Translations under genes and position numbers: made by a program
Notes under the pieces: model-generated
What the model was told of the DNA's origin: nothing
Seen by the model: the letters and a program-made list of their open reading frames with translations, nothing else
Database searches by the model: none
Shown here: one piece after another, positions 53,151 to 61,912 of the stretch
Layout of the letters: the number at the start of each line of letters is the position of its first letter
Numbering within the stretch: position 1 is the stretch's first letter
From: CAYZTD01 sp964638155
GTDB taxonomy: Archaea; Thermoplasmatota; E2; DHVEG-1
Assembly (NCBI GenBank): GCA_964638155.1
Contig: CAZWYI010000008.1
Location: forward strand, 8,747 to 72,746
DNA: 64,000 nucleotides
Direction of reading: 5' to 3'

Positions 53151-55016
53151 TCATTTTTTTACCTGTTTAAGACATCCGCTGTTAAGCGCATATTCATAGT
53201 TTTTCTCATTGTGATCACCAATAAAAACAGTATCGCCGACTTTATATTTCGTATGGGTAGTCCATTCCGTAAACGATTTCTTTACAACATATTTTTTAAG
53301 CCCAGATTTTGAAAGATAGGACAACTTTTTATCAGATAAATCTGTAAGTTCATTTATTCTTTGTTGTTTGAATTTGGTGTAATTTCCAGGATATGTTTTA
53401 ATGGCATGGTCTTTCATGAAAAAAATAGTATCAGAAACTGAATCAAGAAACATTCGATCATGAGATGCAACGATAACGGTTCCGCCATAGCTATTCAAAG
53501 CACGTTCTATTGCTTTTTTTGATTGAATATCCATATGATTCGTAGGTTCATCAAGAATAAGGAAATTATACGGCTGCATCAGTAACCTGAGAAGAGAAAC
53601 CCGTGCACGTTCACCACCTGAGAGTTGATTAATTTTTTTATAGATTGCTTCTCCTTTGAAATTGAATTGACCAAGTAACGCTTTTGCATCGTTTTCATCA
53701 AGATCTTTATGGTCTTTTAACACTTCATTAACCAAAGTGTTTTTTGGGTTTAAAGAAAGATGGGCTTGATCAAAATATCCATATTTTACACCTTTGCTTA
53801 TTTGAATGGTTCCTGTGTCTTGTTTCTCTTCACCAGTCAATAGTTTTAATAACGTTGTTTTTCCACAACCATTGGGTCCGATTAAACCTATTTTTTGCCC
53901 AGAAAAAATCTCAAAAGCAGCGCTCTCAAGGATTGTTTTATCATTAAAATGTTTACCTATTCCACTTCCATCGGCAACGTTTTTTCCTGATTTAAATGAT
54001 GATTCAAAATTAAAACGTAAGAGATACTTTTTCAGAACAGGGTTTTCTAAATGTTTGGATTTCTCCATTCGTTTCATTTTACTTTTGATCTGTATATCAT
54101 ATTTATTCCGCCGTGTCATTTTCTGAATGGATGCTTCTTGTTGTTTCATTTTTATTAATGATTTCTTGTATTCCCGATATTTCTGCTGTTGTCTAAGACG
54201 ATTTTGTTCAAGATATTCCTCGTAATCTGCGTTAAATACCTGGATGTTATCTCCTTGAAAATCAAAGACCCTGTCAACAAGATCGTCAAGAAGGTACTCA
54301 TCATGGGTAATAATCATCACAGAACAGGGTAAATCAACGATTCCCTCTTCTAACCACTCAATTGTCTCAATATCAAGATGATTTGTTGGTTCGTCAAGTA
54401 GCAGTAAATCACATTGATCCGGTTGAACAAGAACACTAGCCAAGGATAGTTTTTGATGTTCACCCCCTGAAAGAACCTCCATTTTATCTGTAAGAGAGAT
54501 ATATTCTAAAGAAACCTCTTTGAGGATTTTCATGACCTCATCTAATAGAGACTCCTTTGTTGATTTGCCGATTGAAACCTTTAACTCCTGTATTTTTTCA
54601 AGGATTATTTTATATGCATCTGAATTGTATATCTCAGGGTTTTCAAGTTGTTTTTCATATTTTTTTAATTGCTGCTGGTAGCTGTGTTCATTAATTTGTT
54701 GAGTAATAAATTGTTGAACAGTTACATTTTTTTGATGCTCGATGGTTTGGTTCAGCATCCTGACCTTGAGATCATCCTTTATAAAAAGTTCACCATCATC
54801 TGGTAACATATCTTTTAAAAGAATGCGAAAAAGAGATGTTTTTCCACAACCATTCGGCCCAATTATTCCAATGCAATCGTCTTTATGCACATTAAAAGAT
54901 GCCTCTTTGAAGAGTGTTTTACCTTGAATTGTTTTTGAAATATTTTTAGCTTGAATTAATGAGTTCATTTTAGATGCAAATGAATTCATACAGTATAGAT
55001 TTTTAGTTTTTATCAT
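53151..55016 (-). CDS. ABC-F ATPase (tandem ABC domains, ribosome-associated type)
   Basis: 621 residues with two ABC cassettes and no membrane spans. Cassette 1: GPNGCGKTSLFR, LSGGEHQKLSLA, LLLDEPTNHLD; an interdomain helical linker rich in Gln/Lys follows (about 270-330). Cassette 2: GPNGCGKTTLLK, LSGGERARVSLL, LILDEPTNHMD. The C-terminal extension of about 60 residues holds KVGDTVFIGDHNE. ABC-F proteins act on the ribosome E site, as translation factors or antibiotic protection proteins. They are mainly bacterial and eukaryal, so this is likely acquired. A TATATAAA element (55043-55050) lies about 26-30 bases before ATG 55016, which suggests a leaderless start and an N-terminal extension of about 16 residues. 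Confidence 0.88.
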   Translation of the reverse strand: MIKTKNLYCMNSFASKMNSLIQAKNISKTIQGKTLFKEASFNVHKDDCIGIIGPNGCGKTSLFRILLKDMLPDDGELFIKDDLKVRMLNQTIEHQKNVTVQQFITQQINEHSYQQQLKKYEKQLENPEIYNSDAYKIILEKIQELKVSIGKSTKESLLDEVMKILKEVSLEYISLTDKMEVLSGGEHQKLSLASVLVQPDQCDLLLLDEPTNHLDIETIEWLEEGIVDLPCSVMIITHDEYLLDDLVDRVFDFQGDNIQVFNADYEEYLEQNRLRQQQKYREYKKSLIKMKQQEASIQKMTRRNKYDIQIKSKMKRMEKSKHLENPVLKKYLLRFNFESSFKSGKNVADGSGIGKHFNDKTILESAAFEIFSGQKIGLIGPNGCGKTTLLKLLTGEEKQDTGTIQISKGVKYGYFDQAHLSLNPKNTLVNEVLKDHKDLDENDAKALLGQFNFKGEAIYKKINQLSGGERARVSLLRLLMQPYNFLILDEPTNHMDIQSKKAIERALNSYGGTVIVASHDRMFLDSVSDTIFFMKDHAIKTYPGNYTKFKQQRINELTDLSDKKLSYLSKSGLKKYVVKKSFTEWTTHTKYKVGDTVFIGDHNEKNYEYALNSGCLKQVKK

Positions 55017-55148
55017 TCATTTAAAAAATAAATAACAAATTCTTTATATAATGTAATTAATATATTATAAAATAATTAATAATGTTCAAAATGAAATGCT
55101 TCAGAACTTTGCATAATGACATAAATTGATTAATATAACGTGAGATAA

Positions 55149-56948
55149 ATGGGCAAAAAAACAAAACTACCACGGGAATTCTGGGCGGTCAATGCATCCA
55201 ATCTATTAGAAAGAGGTGCATACTACGGCATGTTAGCTGTTTTTGCCTATCATCTAGTATATAACATTGGAATCGAAAGCTGGATGGTTGGAATACTGAC
55301 AGGTATCTCCATGGGTCTAATAAATTTCATACCTTTGATTTCTACATCACTTGCTAGTAAATATGGTTTTAAAAAAATCCTTTTGTTTTCTTATACGACT
55401 CTTGCCCTGGGATATATCACACTAGGTTTTGGTTACTCTTTTTTATTGATTTTTCTAGCAGTAATCATAATGGGTCTTGGCTCAGGTTTTGAAAAAGCTC
55501 TAATTGCTGCATCAATTTCTCATTCATCTGATGAAAAAAACCGAGATTATGCATTTAACATATATTATTGGGTGATTAACTTTGGTGCTTTTTTTATTCC
55601 TCTTAGTATTACTTTTTTATTTGTACCAGAAAATTATGGCAGTGTATTTTTCTTAATGGCTTTGTTTATCCTATGTAGTTTTTTAATCATTTTACTATCC
55701 TATAAAAATCCAGTTGAACCTGATTCTTCAATTTCAACACTAAAAGCTGTTAAAAATCTAAAAGTTATATTTAAAGACCCTAAATTTGCAATAGTTTTGC
55801 TTATTTTTTCAGGATGCTGGTTTATGCTTTACACAAGAAAACCTTTTACTCCTCTATTTATGACAGATTTTAGAATTCTTCCAAATTGGTTTATTCCAAT
55901 TCTTGCAGCTCTTAATCCTGGAACAATTATTACCTTAGGTCAAGTATGGGCATATATAATAAAGGGGCGTAAAATTGATTCATTAAAAATGCTTATCTCT
56001 GGTGTTCTAATAATATCTGCAGGATTTTTTATAGTAGGAATTACCTTGAATCCCGCAGTATTTATTGCAGGTATCATTATTTTATCCTTTGGTGAGCTTG
56101 TATCTTACCCTGCATTTCTTAGTTATGTATCAAAAATTCCCCCTAAAGAAAAACGTTCGATATATATGGGATATTCTTTTATGCCTCTAGCAATTGCTGG
56201 AGTTACAGCACCAATAGCTGGTGGTTTTCTTTACTATTATATCGCTGAAAACATGGCTATGGGACGTCTTTTTTGGGCAATTGTAGCATCTATAGGACTA
56301 GTAGCAGCAACAGCGTTTATTCATTACGATCTTCATTATAATAAAAAGAAGAGAAAAATTAAATCTAGATTAAAAGCAAATATTCCAATACTATTTATCC
56401 CAGTTATTTTAATAATTGCTTTTTCATTAGGACCTGATACAATTTATAGAGGGCCACTTTCAGACGAAGACACACCAGATGAAGTATTAGATGAAAAAAT
56501 TTGGACATATCTAAATGAAACATATTTCTTTGAAGGAGAGTTAGATGAGACTGAATCAATCTCATATGACATATCTAAAGAAAAAATGTTTATCGATTCA
56601 ATTAATTTGAATCTTAGTTGGTCTGATGAAAAAGATATAAGACGTATAAGGAGATTTGAAAACAAAGGAGATACTTTTTTAGCCAAAATAATAGTTGATG
56701 GTAAAGTAGTCGGCAGAGATAGTTATAAAAATATTCATTCTAAAAAGGGTTTTATCGATTTGAAATATGATTATAATGACTTAAGTTTTGAACAAAGTTC
56801 TTTTGCAAAAGTTGAAATTATGCTTTTAGAATGTAATGATTATTATCCTATTTTTGGATTTGATTTAATCACAATTGAGGATTCTTCAAATACTTATGAA
56901 CTTGAAATTCTTGTAACATATTTAGAACACATCTATAAAATACTATAA
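55149..56948 (+). CDS. POT/PTR2-like peptide transporter with external C-terminal domain
   Basis: 599 residues. The N-terminal 430 residues form about 12 membrane spans of the MFS. FWAVNASNLLERGAYYGML carries the ER.xYYGM motif (Glu21, Arg22) of proton-coupled oligopeptide transporters. Unusually, a hydrophilic domain of about 165 residues (about 435-599, DEDTPDEVLDEKIWTYLNE onward) follows the last span and would lie outside the cell. Likely imports di/tripeptides made by secreted peptidases. Divergent from the ABC-F gene. Confidence 0.75.
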   Translation: MGKKTKLPREFWAVNASNLLERGAYYGMLAVFAYHLVYNIGIESWMVGILTGISMGLINFIPLISTSLASKYGFKKILLFSYTTLALGYITLGFGYSFLLIFLAVIIMGLGSGFEKALIAASISHSSDEKNRDYAFNIYYWVINFGAFFIPLSITFLFVPENYGSVFFLMALFILCSFLIILLSYKNPVEPDSSISTLKAVKNLKVIFKDPKFAIVLLIFSGCWFMLYTRKPFTPLFMTDFRILPNWFIPILAALNPGTIITLGQVWAYIIKGRKIDSLKMLISGVLIISAGFFIVGITLNPAVFIAGIIILSFGELVSYPAFLSYVSKIPPKEKRSIYMGYSFMPLAIAGVTAPIAGGFLYYYIAENMAMGRLFWAIVASIGLVAATAFIHYDLHYNKKKRKIKSRLKANIPILFIPVILIIAFSLGPDTIYRGPLSDEDTPDEVLDEKIWTYLNETYFFEGELDETESISYDISKEKMFIDSINLNLSWSDEKDIRRIRRFENKGDTFLAKIIVDGKVVGRDSYKNIHSKKGFIDLKYDYNDLSFEQSSFAKVEIMLLECNDYYPIFGFDLITIEDSSNTYELEILVTYLEHIYKIL

Positions 56949-57085
56949 TATTCCATATTATGGATCTGATGTAATTTTAAAATACAGGAAGTCTGACAAA
57001 GTTGGGGTAATTCTACAATTATGAAGAAACAGCAGAATTATTCAATATAAAAATAGAAATTAATTAAAAATCTCTCTTTAACTTT

Positions 57086-58294
57086 CTATGTATGATACTC
57101 AGCGTTGATTCTAATATACTCATAGGAGAAATCACATCCCCAAGCTGTAGCATTATGTTCTCCCTGATTTAAGTCTACAAACACTCTTAGCTGAGAAGAC
57201 TTTAACATAAGCTTTAAACTTTTTCTATTAAAATCCAAACCACTACCGTTCTCAGCGACCTTCATCAAATTCTTACTAGAACCAAGGTGTATGTCTATTT
57301 TTTTTGGTTCTATTTTTACACCTGATCTTCCTGCAGCAGCAAGTATCCTGCCCCAATTTGGATCCCTTCCGAATAACGCGGTTCTAACAAGATTGGAGTT
57401 GGAAATAGTTTTTGCAACTTGTCTTGCTTCCTCTTCGGATTTAGCGTTTACAACCTTATATTCGATAAATTTGGTTGCACCCTCTCCATCTGAAACAATA
57501 GCTTTAGCTAAATGTCTGCAGATACGTTCAAGTTTTTCTTTGAATTTTTCGTATTTCTCATCTTTCTCTGTTATCCTTTTATTTCCGGAAAGCCCATTAC
57601 ACATAACTGAAACCATATCATTTGTTGATGTGTCACCATCTACAGTAATCATATTAAAAGTCTTCTTCACAGATTCAGACAGAGCCTCCTGTAAAAGATT
57701 AGGATCAATATCTACATCAGATACAATAAAACAGAGCATAGTAGCCATATTAGGATGAATCATCCCGGAGCCTTTGGCTATACCTGCCATATTGACCTTC
57801 TTTTTTCCAATTTTAAAAGTAAGATATCCTTCTTTTTGGAAAGTATCCGTAGTCATAATAGCATTAGCTGCCATGTCACCTGCTATCTTTCTACTGGAAA
57901 GGACACTTACGTTTTTTCTTATACCCTTAACCACTTTCTCTGTAGGAAAAGGCTCTCCAATTACACCAGTAGAAGCAACTATCACATCCTCAACAGGAAT
58001 ATTAAGTTCATCAGCTAAGGCCTCTGCACTTTTAACAGCACCCTCCATACCCTCTGGACCATTACATGCATTGGCATTTCCTGAAGTAACAAGTATGGCT
58101 TGAGCTTTTTTGTTTTTAAGATGTTTCTTAGTAAGCCTAATAGGATGAGCCTGCACCCTGTTTTGAGTATAAACAGCAGCTGTACTAGCAGGAACATCGG
58201 AGACAATAAGTGCTAAATCTCTTCTCTTGGATTTTATACCTATATGACACCCTCTTACTTTGATACCATTTACATCAGTTATGTTCTTCTGCAT
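57086..58294 (-). CDS. argJ: glutamate N-acetyltransferase / ornithine acetyltransferase ArgJ
   Basis: 402 residues; transfers acetyl from N-acetylornithine to glutamate (recycling pathway). Self-cleaving Ntn-type enzyme: the cleavage segment KGSGMIHPNMATML has the nucleophile Thr185. Also TSGNANACNG, ASTGVIGEPFP, GDTSTNDMVSV, SDGEGATKFIE and GRDPNWGRILAAAGRSG. Last gene of the argB-argD-argC-argJ operon. Whether it also has the acetyl-CoA-dependent activity cannot be read from sequence. Confidence 0.95.
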   Translation of the reverse strand: MQKNITDVNGIKVRGCHIGIKSKRRDLALIVSDVPASTAAVYTQNRVQAHPIRLTKKHLKNKKAQAILVTSGNANACNGPEGMEGAVKSAEALADELNIPVEDVIVASTGVIGEPFPTEKVVKGIRKNVSVLSSRKIAGDMAANAIMTTDTFQKEGYLTFKIGKKKVNMAGIAKGSGMIHPNMATMLCFIVSDVDIDPNLLQEALSESVKKTFNMITVDGDTSTNDMVSVMCNGLSGNKRITEKDEKYEKFKEKLERICRHLAKAIVSDGEGATKFIEYKVVNAKSEEEARQVAKTISNSNLVRTALFGRDPNWGRILAAAGRSGVKIEPKKIDIHLGSSKNLMKVAENGSGLDFNRKSLKLMLKSSQLRVFVDLNQGEHNATAWGCDFSYEYIRINAEYHT

Positions 58295-58336
58295 TTTAAC
58301 AATCCTTCAAAACCACATCATATATCCTTTTATAAA

Positions 58337-59371
58337 TTATGGTGACAAGGGAATATGTGAAATACCCTGTTTTTCATTGAATCCAAGCATTATGTTCATA
58401 TTCTGAACCGCCTGACCTGCTGCACCTTTTACTAGATTATCAATAGCTGATATCAAAACAATCTGATTGGTCCTTTTTATAAATAAGGGATATATATCAC
58501 AGTAGTTAGATCCTCTCACCGATTGGACATTGGGTGGACTGCTTCTCAATCTAACAAAGGGTTCATCGGAATAGCTTTCTTTGTATATTGACAATAATTT
58601 TTCGTTGTCGATATCTTTTTTAGCCTTGGAATAAACTGTTGTCAATATACCTCTATTAAGAGGAACAAGATGAGGCGTAAATAAAAGATTGATTTTTTCT
58701 CCTGAATCTTTTGTTAGTACTTCTTCCATTTCAGGAGTGTGACGGTGAGAACCAACCTTATAGGCTCGAAAATCTTCGTTTGCCCTTGGAAAATGAGAAA
58801 CCTTATTTGGTTTTGCACCAGCGCCAGTAACACCTGATTTGGAATCAACAGAGATATTTGATATGTCAATTAGACCTTTTTTAATAGCAGGTGCTAGAGC
58901 TAAAATAGATGAAGTAGGGTAACATCCTGGATTAGCTACTAGATGAGCGTTAGAAATTTTCTCTCTAAATAATTCAGGAAGGCCATAAACTGCTTTACCA
59001 ATAGCCTCTGGAAAAACATGTTCCATTTCGTACCATTTCTCATAGGTTTCTTTGTCTTTAAGTCTAAAATCCCCAGAAAGATCAATTATCCTTGGCCCGT
59101 TCATACCAATGTCTTTTACGAATTTCATGGAAACTCCATGAGGAAGTGCTAGAAATACTAGATCAAGATCTGAAATTTCATCCATAGATGCTTTGGATAG
59201 TTCCATATCACATATGCCTTCAAGATATGGATGAATATCTGATATCCTTTTACCAACAAAGCTTTTAGAGGTGATCATCTCTAAATTGACTTTATCATGC
59301 TGAACTAGTATTCTTGTCAGCTCAGAACCAGTATAACCAGTTGAACCAATAATACCAACATTACTTGTCAC
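58337..59371 (-). CDS. argC: N-acetyl-gamma-glutamyl-phosphate reductase
   Basis: 344 residues from GTG 59371, which follows a strong GAGGAGGTG; an in-frame upstream ATG would add six residues and lies upstream of that ribosome-binding site. NADP motif NVGIIGSTGYTGSELTRIL, catalytic Cys in VANPGCYPTSS, SGVTGAGAKPN and FTPHLVPLNRGILTTVY. Start overlaps the argD stop by 11 bases. Confidence 0.95.
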   Translation of the reverse strand: MTSNVGIIGSTGYTGSELTRILVQHDKVNLEMITSKSFVGKRISDIHPYLEGICDMELSKASMDEISDLDLVFLALPHGVSMKFVKDIGMNGPRIIDLSGDFRLKDKETYEKWYEMEHVFPEAIGKAVYGLPELFREKISNAHLVANPGCYPTSSILALAPAIKKGLIDISNISVDSKSGVTGAGAKPNKVSHFPRANEDFRAYKVGSHRHTPEMEEVLTKDSGEKINLLFTPHLVPLNRGILTTVYSKAKKDIDNEKLLSIYKESYSDEPFVRLRSSPPNVQSVRGSNYCDIYPLFIKRTNQIVLISAIDNLVKGAAGQAVQNMNIMLGFNEKQGISHIPLSP

Positions 59372-60560
59372 TGCTGAACACCTCCTCAATAGATTTCATA
59401 AGGACATCTACTGCCTTATCAAGATCTTCTTTAGGTGTAATCAAAGGAGGCGCAAAACGTATCACATTCTTTGCAGTACAGTTAGATAGAACTCCATGTT
59501 TCATCATAGCAGGAACAATTTCTTTTCCCTCTTGATCCAGAACTACTCCTACCATTAGTCCTTTGCCTCTAACCTCAACTATATGATCTGTTTTCTCAGC
59601 TTCTTTTCTTATTTTGTCCATTAGATATTTGCCCATCTCTTTTGATCTATCAGGAAGTTTTTCATCTATCAATGTTGAAACAGAAGCATAAGCAGCTGCT
59701 GTGGCAAGAGGGTTTCCTCCAAAAGTAGTTCCATGGTCTCCACTTTCAAATGCAGACGCTACTTCCTCTTTTGCTAAAAGTGCACCTATTGGAAAACCGC
59801 CGCCTAAAGCCTTAGCAATTGTAATAACATCTGGTATTACATCATATCCTTGATAAGCAAACAAATGACCGGTTCTACCCATTCCACACTGTATCTCATC
59901 AAAAATAAGAAGAATATTGTATTTATCACATATCTCTCTTAGTCCTTTTAGATATTCTTTTTTAGCAGGAACGATACCTCCCTCTCCCTGCACAGGTTCA
60001 ACCATTATCGCACATATCGTTTCATCAATAGCTTCTTCTACTGCTTCTAAATCGTTGAAAGGTACAATTTTAAAACCGTGAGGTAATGGTTCAAAACCAA
60101 CTCGATATTTCTTTTGACCAGTTGCAGTAACACAAGCAAGGCTTCTTCCATGGAAAGAACCTTCCATAGTTATAATACCGCCGCCTTTACCGTTTTTACT
60201 GCCCCATTTCCTAGCTAGTTTCATAGCAGATTCTACTGCTTCAGTTCCGCTATTGACAAACAATGCTCTGTCCATGTCACAGTTATCAATAAGTAATTTT
60301 TCAAGCTTTAATTGAGGCTCTATATAATAGATATTGGTACAATGAATGAGTTTTTCTGATTGATCTTTTATTGCATTAACTACGTTTGGATGACAATGTC
60401 CCAGACTGTTAACTGCTATACCGCCAAGCGAATCAACGTATTCATTTCCGTCTGAGTCCCATACCCGTGAACCTTTTCCTTCTTTCAGGAGTATAGGCAT
60501 TCTGCCATATATTTTAAAATGATATTTTGAGTCTATATTTTTTGCTTTTTTAAAATTCAT
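59361..60560 (-). CDS. argD: acetylornithine aminotransferase
   Basis: 399-residue PLP class III aminotransferase: GRMPILLKEGKGSRVWDSDG, NSGTEAVESAMKLARKW, EPVQGEGGIVPA, LLIFDEIQCGMGRTG, and the PLP Lys in TIAKALGGGFPIGA. Gln/Gly-type substrate residues fit acetylornithine aminotransferase; a lysine-pathway (LysJ) role is possible in principle but argB, argC and argJ in the operon favour arginine. The start overlaps the argB stop by one base. Confidence 0.93.
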   Translation of the reverse strand: MNFKKAKNIDSKYHFKIYGRMPILLKEGKGSRVWDSDGNEYVDSLGGIAVNSLGHCHPNVVNAIKDQSEKLIHCTNIYYIEPQLKLEKLLIDNCDMDRALFVNSGTEAVESAMKLARKWGSKNGKGGGIITMEGSFHGRSLACVTATGQKKYRVGFEPLPHGFKIVPFNDLEAVEEAIDETICAIMVEPVQGEGGIVPAKKEYLKGLREICDKYNILLIFDEIQCGMGRTGHLFAYQGYDVIPDVITIAKALGGGFPIGALLAKEEVASAFESGDHGTTFGGNPLATAAAYASVSTLIDEKLPDRSKEMGKYLMDKIRKEAEKTDHIVEVRGKGLMVGVVLDQEGKEIVPAMMKHGVLSNCTAKNVIRFAPPLITPKEDLDKAVDVLMKSIEEVFSSDK

Positions 60561-61465
60561 TATTTATATCTCTCCTTATCTGAATAAAGAATAGTACCAT
60601 AGTCTGAATCTTTCTTAAAAGATTGTGTAAGAGAATGCTTCATGGTACCATCTATAATTCTGGCTGTTTTCACACCCTTTCTTATAGCTTTTATAGCTGA
60701 TTCTACTTTAGGTATCATCCCACCTTCGATAACATTACCTATTAATGATTCTGCTTTGTCGATATGGATCGTTTTTATCCTTGAATTTTTATCCTCTTTT
60801 TTCTTGTGTATGCCATTTATATTAGTCAAATACACTATAGAATCAGCTTTCAAAGAGGATGCAATTTCTCCAGCAAGTATGTCTGCGTTAACATTTAAAT
60901 CCCCCTTGTCTTCTCCAGCGCATATCGGGGATATCACAGGAATAAAACCGTCTTCTAGAAGTGTCTCAATAAGTTTTGTATCAATCTTTTTTACTTCACC
61001 TACTCTCCCAAGGTCTAATTTCTTAACTTTGCCGTCTACGTCAACTTCTCTTTTAGTTTTTTTTGATCGTACTAAATTCCCGTCTTTTCCAGAGATACCA
61101 ACTGCTTTTCCTTTTTTTTCGTTGACAAGCCTTACAAGATCTTTGTTTACCTTTCCGGAGAGAACCATTTCTGCAATGCCCAGTGTTTCTTTATCGGTTT
61201 TTCTTTGCCCATGTATAAATTCTGGTTCTAGACCTTCTTTATTCATCTGTTTACTTACAGCTGGACCCCCACCATGGACTACGATAGGATTAAATCCCAT
61301 CTTTTTAAGTTGTACTATGTCATCTGCTACTGATGCTTTTAAATCATCATCTAGCATGGCGTTACCACCATATTTGATAACTATTCTTTTTGTTTTGAAT
61401 CCAATTTTATCTAATAGAAAACTTGAATTACTTCTGTTTATTCTTTTTTTAATTTGTTTAATCAT
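60560..61465 (-). CDS. argB: acetylglutamate kinase
   Basis: About 301 residues. Amino-acid kinase motifs: FKTKRIVIKYGGNAM, VVHGGGPAVSKQM, GISGKDGNL, NVNADILAGEIASSLKADSIVYLTN, IEGGMIPKVESAIKAI. ATG 61465 follows GGAAGTGA; an in-frame TTG five codons upstream is rejected. First gene of argB-D-C-J. argF/G/H and carAB are not in the window. Confidence 0.94.
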   Translation of the reverse strand: MIKQIKKRINRSNSSFLLDKIGFKTKRIVIKYGGNAMLDDDLKASVADDIVQLKKMGFNPIVVHGGGPAVSKQMNKEGLEPEFIHGQRKTDKETLGIAEMVLSGKVNKDLVRLVNEKKGKAVGISGKDGNLVRSKKTKREVDVDGKVKKLDLGRVGEVKKIDTKLIETLLEDGFIPVISPICAGEDKGDLNVNADILAGEIASSLKADSIVYLTNINGIHKKKEDKNSRIKTIHIDKAESLIGNVIEGGMIPKVESAIKAIRKGVKTARIIDGTMKHSLTQSFKKDSDYGTILYSDKERYK

Positions 61466-61820
61466 AATTTCACTTCCCAAAATAAATCTATAATAATCTG
61501 TGAAAAAATCGAGTTACATTCTTTCTTTTACCTTTCTGCGATATTGATTTGAATTATTTTGGTTTTTTAATTATAGTAGGCTTATAAGGCTTTTGGTAGT
61601 TTAATTCAATTTTAGCTTGATTTAAATTAAATTAGAGATCTAAATATAACTAAGATTGTACAAGATTAAGGAATTTAGATAAAAGATATCGTAAAAAGTA
61701 CCATATGAGTATGCTTTAAAATCTTAATTATATCAGAGAAAAAGATATGATGTCTTATTTACAAATTAATAAAAAAGGTATGGTATTTGGTCGAATTAAA
61801 AAAATCTTATCTCACTATTA

Positions 61821-61877
61821 TTAAACTGTGGTTTAACTTTAGTATTACTATTGTTAAACTATGGTTTAACTTTAGTA
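61821..61877. promoter_or_regulatory. tandem palindromic operator, two 24-bp copies at 33-bp spacing
   Basis: Copies at 61821-61844 and 61854-61877 differ at one base. Each contains the inverted repeat TTAAAC-N-(T)GGTTTAA and the trailing CTTTAGTA. The second copy ends three bases before a TATA box. A 33-bp period is three helical turns, so two dimers would sit on the same face of DNA directly upstream of the promoter. Confidence 0.72.
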
Positions 61878-61880
61878 AAG

Positions 61881-61889
61881 TTTTTATAG
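61881..61889 (+). promoter_or_regulatory. TATA box of the ATPase gene
   Basis: TTTTTATAG, centred about 27 bases before ATG 61913, immediately downstream of the tandem palindromes. The message is probably leaderless, since no ribosome-binding site is present. Confidence 0.6.
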
Positions 61890-61912
61890 TGTTAGACACA
61901 TAATTAGATTAT

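Larger units (their letters stand above)
61481..61912. other. 432-base intergenic region between argB and the ATPase
   Basis: Divergent promoter region. The argB side contains a TATA-like element on the minus strand near 61487-61497. The middle has only AT-rich sequence and a 25-codon frame (ATG about 61747, MMSYLQINKKGMVF...) with no ribosome-binding site. The right third carries the tandem palindromes described separately. Confidence 0.5.

Noticed and set aside
61747..61824. 25-codon frame upstream of the ATPase
   Set aside because: No ribosome-binding site, ends within the palindromic operator and composition fits random AT-rich sequence.
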